Origin: Chloroflexota bacterium | GTDB lineage: Bacteria; Chloroflexota; Dehalococcoidia; JACQTR01 | DNA length: 8,319 bases | Direction: 5' to 3' | NCBI GenBank assembly: GCA_016210705.1 | Contig: JACQTR010000148.1 | Location: 1 to 8,319 of the forward strand | Part shown: in pieces, positions 5,330-8,319 of the stretch | Position numbering within the stretch: position 1 is the stretch's first letter | Layout: each line of letters starts with the position of its first letter | Translations under genes and position numbers: made by a program | Notes under the pieces: model-generated | What the model saw: only the letters and a program-made list of their open reading frames with translations | Database searches by the model: none | What the model was told of the DNA's origin: nothing

Positions 5330-7348
5330 CTATAGTGGCACACGTACAAGCACTTTCGTGCCCCGTCCCGGCGTCGCGTCAATTTGCAAAGTGCCGCCCA
5401 CCGCCTCTACGCGCTCCCGCATTGTGTGGAGACCGAAACGCGGCCAACCTGTGGCCGGGAGGCGAGCAAGATCAAACCCCTGACCGTTGTCGGCAATTGT
5501 TACCTGAAGGTGGTCGCCGTTACGCTCGAAGGCCAAAAACGCCGTGGTGGCTCTGGAATGCTTCCGAACGTTGGTCAGTGCTTCCTGGACTATCCGCATC
5601 AACTGAATTTCAGTGCTCGGTTCCAAGAAAGGGTCTTGGGCGTCCGGAGAAACCTCTACCTCCACCTTTATACCGGACATTTCCACAAACCGCTCTACGT
5701 ACTCCATCAGGGCGGAGATCAATCCCTCTTGCCGGTGGGCCGCTGTCCTCAGCGACAGGATTCCTTCCCTGACATCGGCGTATAGGTCGCGGGCTATATC
5801 CTGCATCTTTGCAAGCTCTTCTTGCGCTTGAACCAACTCCCTGCTAGAGATGAATTTGTTTAATGCTATGGTTTGGGTGTTGATGTAGCCAAGAAGCTGG
5901 GCCATGCCGTCGTGCATTTCCCTGGCGATCCGCTCTCGCTCCTGGAGCACTGCTAGGTCCTGGACTTGCCGGTATAGACGCGCATTCTCTACCGCCAGGG
6001 CCAGCCACTCACCAACGCTTTCCAACAGGTGTATCTCACGCTGCCCTTTGAAGGCATCCCCGGAAAAAGCCGCTACCGCCATTACCCCAACCAGCTTGTT
6101 CTGATAGCAGATAGGCAATGCACAGAAGGCCCTGAAGCCCGCTTCAGCCACCTTTTGCCGCAAGAAGCGACCATCGGACGTAAGATCATGGATCAGAATG
6201 GGCTCTTTGCTTTGCGCCACCAAGCCCGGTATCCCTTCTCCTACTGAGAATCGAGTCCGCTCCATAAAAGGGTCGCGGTGCGCCCCACGATGGCACCGCA
6301 TGACGATATCTCCATCACCCTCCGCTAGCCAGATTTCCGCCGCGTCAGTGCTCGTCACCTCAAGGACGGTGTCAAGCGACGCGCTAAGCAACTCGTCCAA
6401 CTGAATAGAGGAGGTAGCCACCTTGCCCACAGCAAGCAACGCACCGAGTTCCCTGTTCTGGAGCAATGATTGCTCGTATAGGTTGGCGTTTCTTATGGCC
6501 ATTCCGAGCTGACCCCCAATGCCTTCGAGGAACTCTCGGTCAGCCCCAGAGAAGTGCCGTTCCTCTCGTGTGCCTATAGCCAAGATGCCGTTGACTTCAC
6601 CTTCAAACTTCAACGGGACACTGATGCCAGACGGAATACCCTCTTGTTGAGCCCTCTCCACAACGCTAGGGTCTTCGAATACTCGGTCAAAGAGAGTGGG
6701 ATGACCTGTAACGGCCGATTCCAATACGATGGGATCGCTTCCGATCTTGGCCCAGTAGACTGGCTGGCCCGTACGCACCACTTCGGAGGCCACGGGATCG
6801 TCTCTCAGCTTGGCTCGACTAATCCTCCGTACCAGCTCCTGGGAGAAACCTTGGTAAGACACGACAGAGTGTTCCTCCCTCTCCAAATCAATGAGACAAA
6901 TGAGCCCGGCGTCTACCCTCATATTGGAGAGGACCAGGCTGAGGCTTGTCTCAAGGAGTTCCTCAAGCCGCAACTTGGCCGCCGCTGTTTTGGCGATGTC
7001 GTTCAACGCTGACAGTTGCCGATTCTTGTGAATGACTTTCTGTTGGAGCCTGTCAGTTAGGGCGAAGATGCCCAAAGAGAAGGTAACGATCGCGGTGATG
7101 AGGACCGCGTAGGTTCCGATGAACCCGGGAACGGAGTGAAGAGCATCGGCAAAGACGGTGTGTCTCAGGATATCGAGACCCACCAAGAAGAGGATAGGCA
7201 GAACCACCGCTACCCATCTCAGCACGTTCGTGTCCGAGCGTGATCTTACCTTCGGCTCGTTGACTTCAGCGCTCACATGAGTTTTCGCTTTTCCGCCTAT
7301 TCCAACCCATTTGATTATATCAGAAAGGATACGCCTTAACCTACCCAA
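5330..7348 (-). CDS. Membrane sensor histidine kinase, 2 TM - GAF - GAF - HisKA_3 - HATPase
   Basis: A 672-residue NarX/LuxR-type kinase. Two membrane helices (about 43-62 and 75-97) are joined by a loop of only about a dozen residues, so there is no extracellular sensor domain and sensing is probably cytoplasmic. Two GAF domains follow (about 115-292 and 300-460). The dimerisation/phosphotransfer segment REMHDG carries the phospho-accepting His479. The ATPase domain shows the N box (EALTNVRKH, Asn593), G1 box DNGQGFD (620-626) and G2 box FGLHTMRERV (638-647). GAF2 contains Cys352, Cys409 and Cys414 with His353 and His357, possible redox or metal ligands (speculative). The start is TTG at 7348, the longest open option; a GTG at codon 25 is an alternative. 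An ATG seven bases upstream of the TTG, in another frame, makes only a 4-residue peptide. It partners with the regulator 19 bases downstream. Confidence 0.93.
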   Translation of the reverse strand: MGRLRRILSDIIKWVGIGGKAKTHVSAEVNEPKVRSRSDTNVLRWVAVVLPILFLVGLDILRHTVFADALHSVPGFIGTYAVLITAIVTFSLGIFALTDRLQQKVIHKNRQLSALNDIAKTAAAKLRLEELLETSLSLVLSNMRVDAGLICLIDLEREEHSVVSYQGFSQELVRRISRAKLRDDPVASEVVRTGQPVYWAKIGSDPIVLESAVTGHPTLFDRVFEDPSVVERAQQEGIPSGISVPLKFEGEVNGILAIGTREERHFSGADREFLEGIGGQLGMAIRNANLYEQSLLQNRELGALLAVGKVATSSIQLDELLSASLDTVLEVTSTDAAEIWLAEGDGDIVMRCHRGAHRDPFMERTRFSVGEGIPGLVAQSKEPILIHDLTSDGRFLRQKVAEAGFRAFCALPICYQNKLVGVMAVAAFSGDAFKGQREIHLLESVGEWLALAVENARLYRQVQDLAVLQERERIAREMHDGMAQLLGYINTQTIALNKFISSRELVQAQEELAKMQDIARDLYADVREGILSLRTAAHRQEGLISALMEYVERFVEMSGIKVEVEVSPDAQDPFLEPSTEIQLMRIVQEALTNVRKHSRATTAFLAFERNGDHLQVTIADNGQGFDLARLPATGWPRFGLHTMRERVEAVGGTLQIDATPGRGTKVLVRVPL

Positions 7349-7363
7349 TCGCCATAGTATCCA

Positions 7364-7381
7364 CCTACCAAAGTTGGTAGG
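7364..7381. repeat. 18-bp palindrome in the kinase leader
   Basis: CCTACCAA-AG-TTGGTAGG: two exact 8-base half-sites around a 2-base centre, 16 bases upstream of the kinase TTG. Its end partly overlaps the purine-rich GGTAGGTGG that would serve as the ribosome binding site. It could be a dimer operator (LuxR/NarL or other regulator) or, in RNA, a 7-bp stem with a tetraloop masking the ribosome binding site. Symmetry is seen; role is inferred. Confidence 0.6.
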
Positions 7382-7453
7382 GAGCGAAAAGAGAGTATGA
7401 TTAGCGAGCCTCGAGACCGATCAGCGTTCAGTTATAAGCTCTATTTAGGAGGC

Positions 7454-7498
7454 TGGTGGGCGATACAGGACTTGAACCTGTGACCTTCTGTGTGTAAA
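7454..7498 (-). pseudogene. tRNA-Val(UAC) 3'-half remnant
   Basis: Read on the minus strand: anticodon loop TTTACAC (7498-7492, anticodon TAC), variable region AGGTC, perfect T-stem ACAGG/CCTGT around TTCAAGT (7481-7465), acceptor strand ATCGCCC (7464-7458), discriminator A and encoded CCA (7456-7454). The 5' half is missing: the expected GGGCGAT acceptor strand is not found at the required distance, there is no D-arm, and the anticodon stem does not pair (TATGC against ACAGA). This looks like the tRNA 3' segment left at an attachment site or a decayed gene rather than a working tRNA. Confidence 0.75.
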
Positions 7499-7505
7499 GC
7501 ATATA

Positions 7506-7529
7506 CGCCTAAGCGCTGTAGCTCAGGCG
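7506..7529. repeat. Imperfect inverted repeat beside the tRNA remnant
   Basis: Arms CGCCT/AGGCG and AGC/GCT separated by one mismatch (A against C) around the 6-base loop GCTGTA. It occupies the place where the 5' half of the tRNA should be. On the plus strand the right side reads TAGCTCAG, the usual tRNA D-arm signature, in the opposite orientation to the tRNA-Val fragment. Confidence 0.5.
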
Positions 7530-7633
7530 GGAAAGGGCGAGCGAAAGGCGTCCAGTTATCATCTGAAAAACCTCTCGAATAATCGGCTAGCGTCACGTCA
7601 AGGTACTTATCTATGCTCATACCAGATTCAACA

Positions 7634-7662
7634 CAAAAGAGAAGAACTCCTAGTGCTTCTCT
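7634..7662 (-). terminator. Possible weak intrinsic terminator of sufSU
   Basis: A 7-bp perfect stem (7638-7644 with 7656-7662) with an 11-base loop that contains the sufU stop codon, followed on the minus strand by TTTTGTGT. The stem is short and AT-rich, so termination may be inefficient. Confidence 0.4.
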
Positions 7663-8177
7663 AAGATCTTATGCTTGACTCCGTCCTCCAGGGCAGTCCA
7701 TGGTAGCAAAGCGCACTTGATGCGAATGGGATACCTGCGTATCTCTGAGAGGACTTTCAGCTCACCTAGGCGCTTCAGTTCCTCCTCTGTTAGGTCCTTG
7801 CCCTGCATCATGTCTCTGAATAGCTTGGATAGCGCGATAGCTTGCCCCAAGCTATTGTTCTTCAAAAGCACCATCATCATTGATGCTGAGGCCTGGGAGA
7901 TAGAGCAGCCCTGGCCCTCGAACCCAACCTGGCTCAGTTTCCCGTCCTGAAGTTTGAGTTGAACTGTGACTTTGTCACCGCAGAAGACATTATGGGCCTC
8001 AGCTTGAATGTCGGGATCAAAGAGCCGTTTCCGGTGACGGGGACGATGATAGTGATCCAAGAGGAGTTCCTGATAAATGTCGTCTAATTCTAGAAAGACG
8101 TTCCGAGAGGAGTTCTCATCTGCTACGCGTTTTGGTTCCATTTTTAGTGCCTCTGCTGCCCAAGAGCGCGCTTTCAT
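7650..8177 (-). CDS. sufU: SufU, zinc-dependent sulfur-transfer protein
   Basis: 175 residues. SufU accepts persulfide sulfur from SufS in the cytoplasm and passes it to Fe-S cluster assembly. The core (about 33-170) starts with LDDIYQELLLDHYHRPRHR and has the family ligands Cys66 and Asp68 (FCGD), Cys91 (GQGCSISQASASM) and Cys155 (RIKCALLPW), which bind zinc and swap a ligand with the SufS cysteine. The insert between the second and third cysteines (about 105-145) is the SufU-type spacing that separates it from IscU. Its ATG overlaps the sufS stop (ATGA), so it is translationally coupled. The first 28 or so residues exceed the usual start; an in-frame ATG at codon 13 (AGAGG 8 bases upstream) may be the true start, giving 163 residues. 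Confidence 0.93.
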   Translation of the reverse strand: MKARSWAAEALKMEPKRVADENSSRNVFLELDDIYQELLLDHYHRPRHRKRLFDPDIQAEAHNVFCGDKVTVQLKLQDGKLSQVGFEGQGCSISQASASMMMVLLKNNSLGQAIALSKLFRDMMQGKDLTEEELKRLGELKVLSEIRRYPIRIKCALLPWTALEDGVKHKILEKH

Positions 8178-8319
8178 GACCCCTGAGGAAAGTCAAGCGC
8201 CGAGTTCCCGTGCCTGCTGTGGTGCTGAGCGAAGTAGGAGATCGCCTTCTTGATGTTCTCAACTAGAAGATCGACCTCTATGTTAGTATTGTAAACGTAG
8301 AAGCTGGCTCTGGCTGTCG
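8174..8319 (-). CDS. sufS: Cysteine desulfurase SufS, C-terminal end only
   Basis: The last 48 codons (stop TGA at 8176-8174) of a gene whose start lies beyond the right edge. The visible part begins with ARASFYVYNTNIEVDLLVE, matching the closing strand and helix of class V aminotransferase-fold desulfurases (the Arg of RAS/RVS and the YNT turn are typical), followed by IKKAISYFAQ. The catalytic cysteine and PLP lysine lie outside the window. SufS removes sulfur from L-cysteine and gives it to SufU; the 4-base overlap with sufU supports that pairing. Identification rests on the C-terminal motif plus the neighbour. Confidence 0.82.
   Translation of the reverse strand, partial: TARASFYVYNTNIEVDLLVENIKKAISYFAQHHSRHGNSALDFPQGS

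Larger units (their letters stand above)
7349..7649. other. Non-coding gap between sufU and the kinase gene
   Basis: No credible protein-coding gene on either strand. From the sufU side it contains the tail of a weak terminator, a stretch of about 100 bases with nothing recognised (7530-7630), an imperfect inverted repeat (7506-7529), a tRNA-Val 3'-half remnant (7454-7498), and the kinase leader with a palindrome (7364-7381). No convincing -35/-10 pair was found for the kinase. Confidence 0.7.

Noticed and set aside
7454..7530. A complete functional tRNA-Val.
   Set aside because: The acceptor 5' strand and D-arm are missing and the anticodon stem does not pair.

Overview
The window is wholly coding on the minus strand. 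Read in the direction of transcription, from high to low coordinates, it contains: the 3' end of a cysteine desulfurase (sufS), sufU, a 301-base non-coding stretch with a tRNA-Val 3'-half remnant, a sensor kinase and NarL-type response regulator pair closed by a strong terminator, and then a second gene block. That block holds a degenerate receiver-domain protein, a histidine-rich beta-propeller lipoprotein, a monohaem cytochrome c lipoprotein, and a large CcdA/DsbD-like membrane protein that runs off the left edge. The last gene is easily missed because it has no stop inside the window; it is open without interruption for 674 codons from position 2024 to position 1.

Organism: a bacterium, most likely Chloroflexota or a similar lineage with largely Gram-positive-style envelope biology. 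This is inference. The support is the zinc SufU (rather than IscU) next to SufS, redox proteins anchored as lipoproteins (lipobox cysteines in both the cytochrome and the propeller), and a soluble-sensing GAF-GAF-HisKA_3 kinase paired with a NarL regulator. No marker gene in the window fixes the taxon.

Likely logic: SufS and SufU (ATGA overlap) supply sulfur for Fe-S clusters and form a housekeeping unit. The kinase and regulator (19 bases apart) form a two-component system, and a 15-bp hairpin plus T-run ends that transcript. The following block encodes extracytoplasmic redox proteins: a lipid-anchored propeller with a recurrent histidine in its blades, a lipid-anchored c-type cytochrome, and a membrane protein whose C-terminal part has the two-cysteine-site layout of CcdA (thiol transport across the membrane). 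A reasonable reading is an electron-transfer or metalloprotein-maturation system controlled by the adjacent two-component pair. The substrate cannot be read from sequence.

Non-coding structure: a perfect 15+1+15 GC-rich inverted repeat lies between the propeller and cytochrome genes, a perfect 15-bp terminator stem follows the response regulator, an 18-bp palindrome overlaps the kinase ribosome-binding region, and a truncated tRNA-Val with an adjacent imperfect inverted repeat marks a probable old recombination point between the suf genes and the redox/regulatory block.
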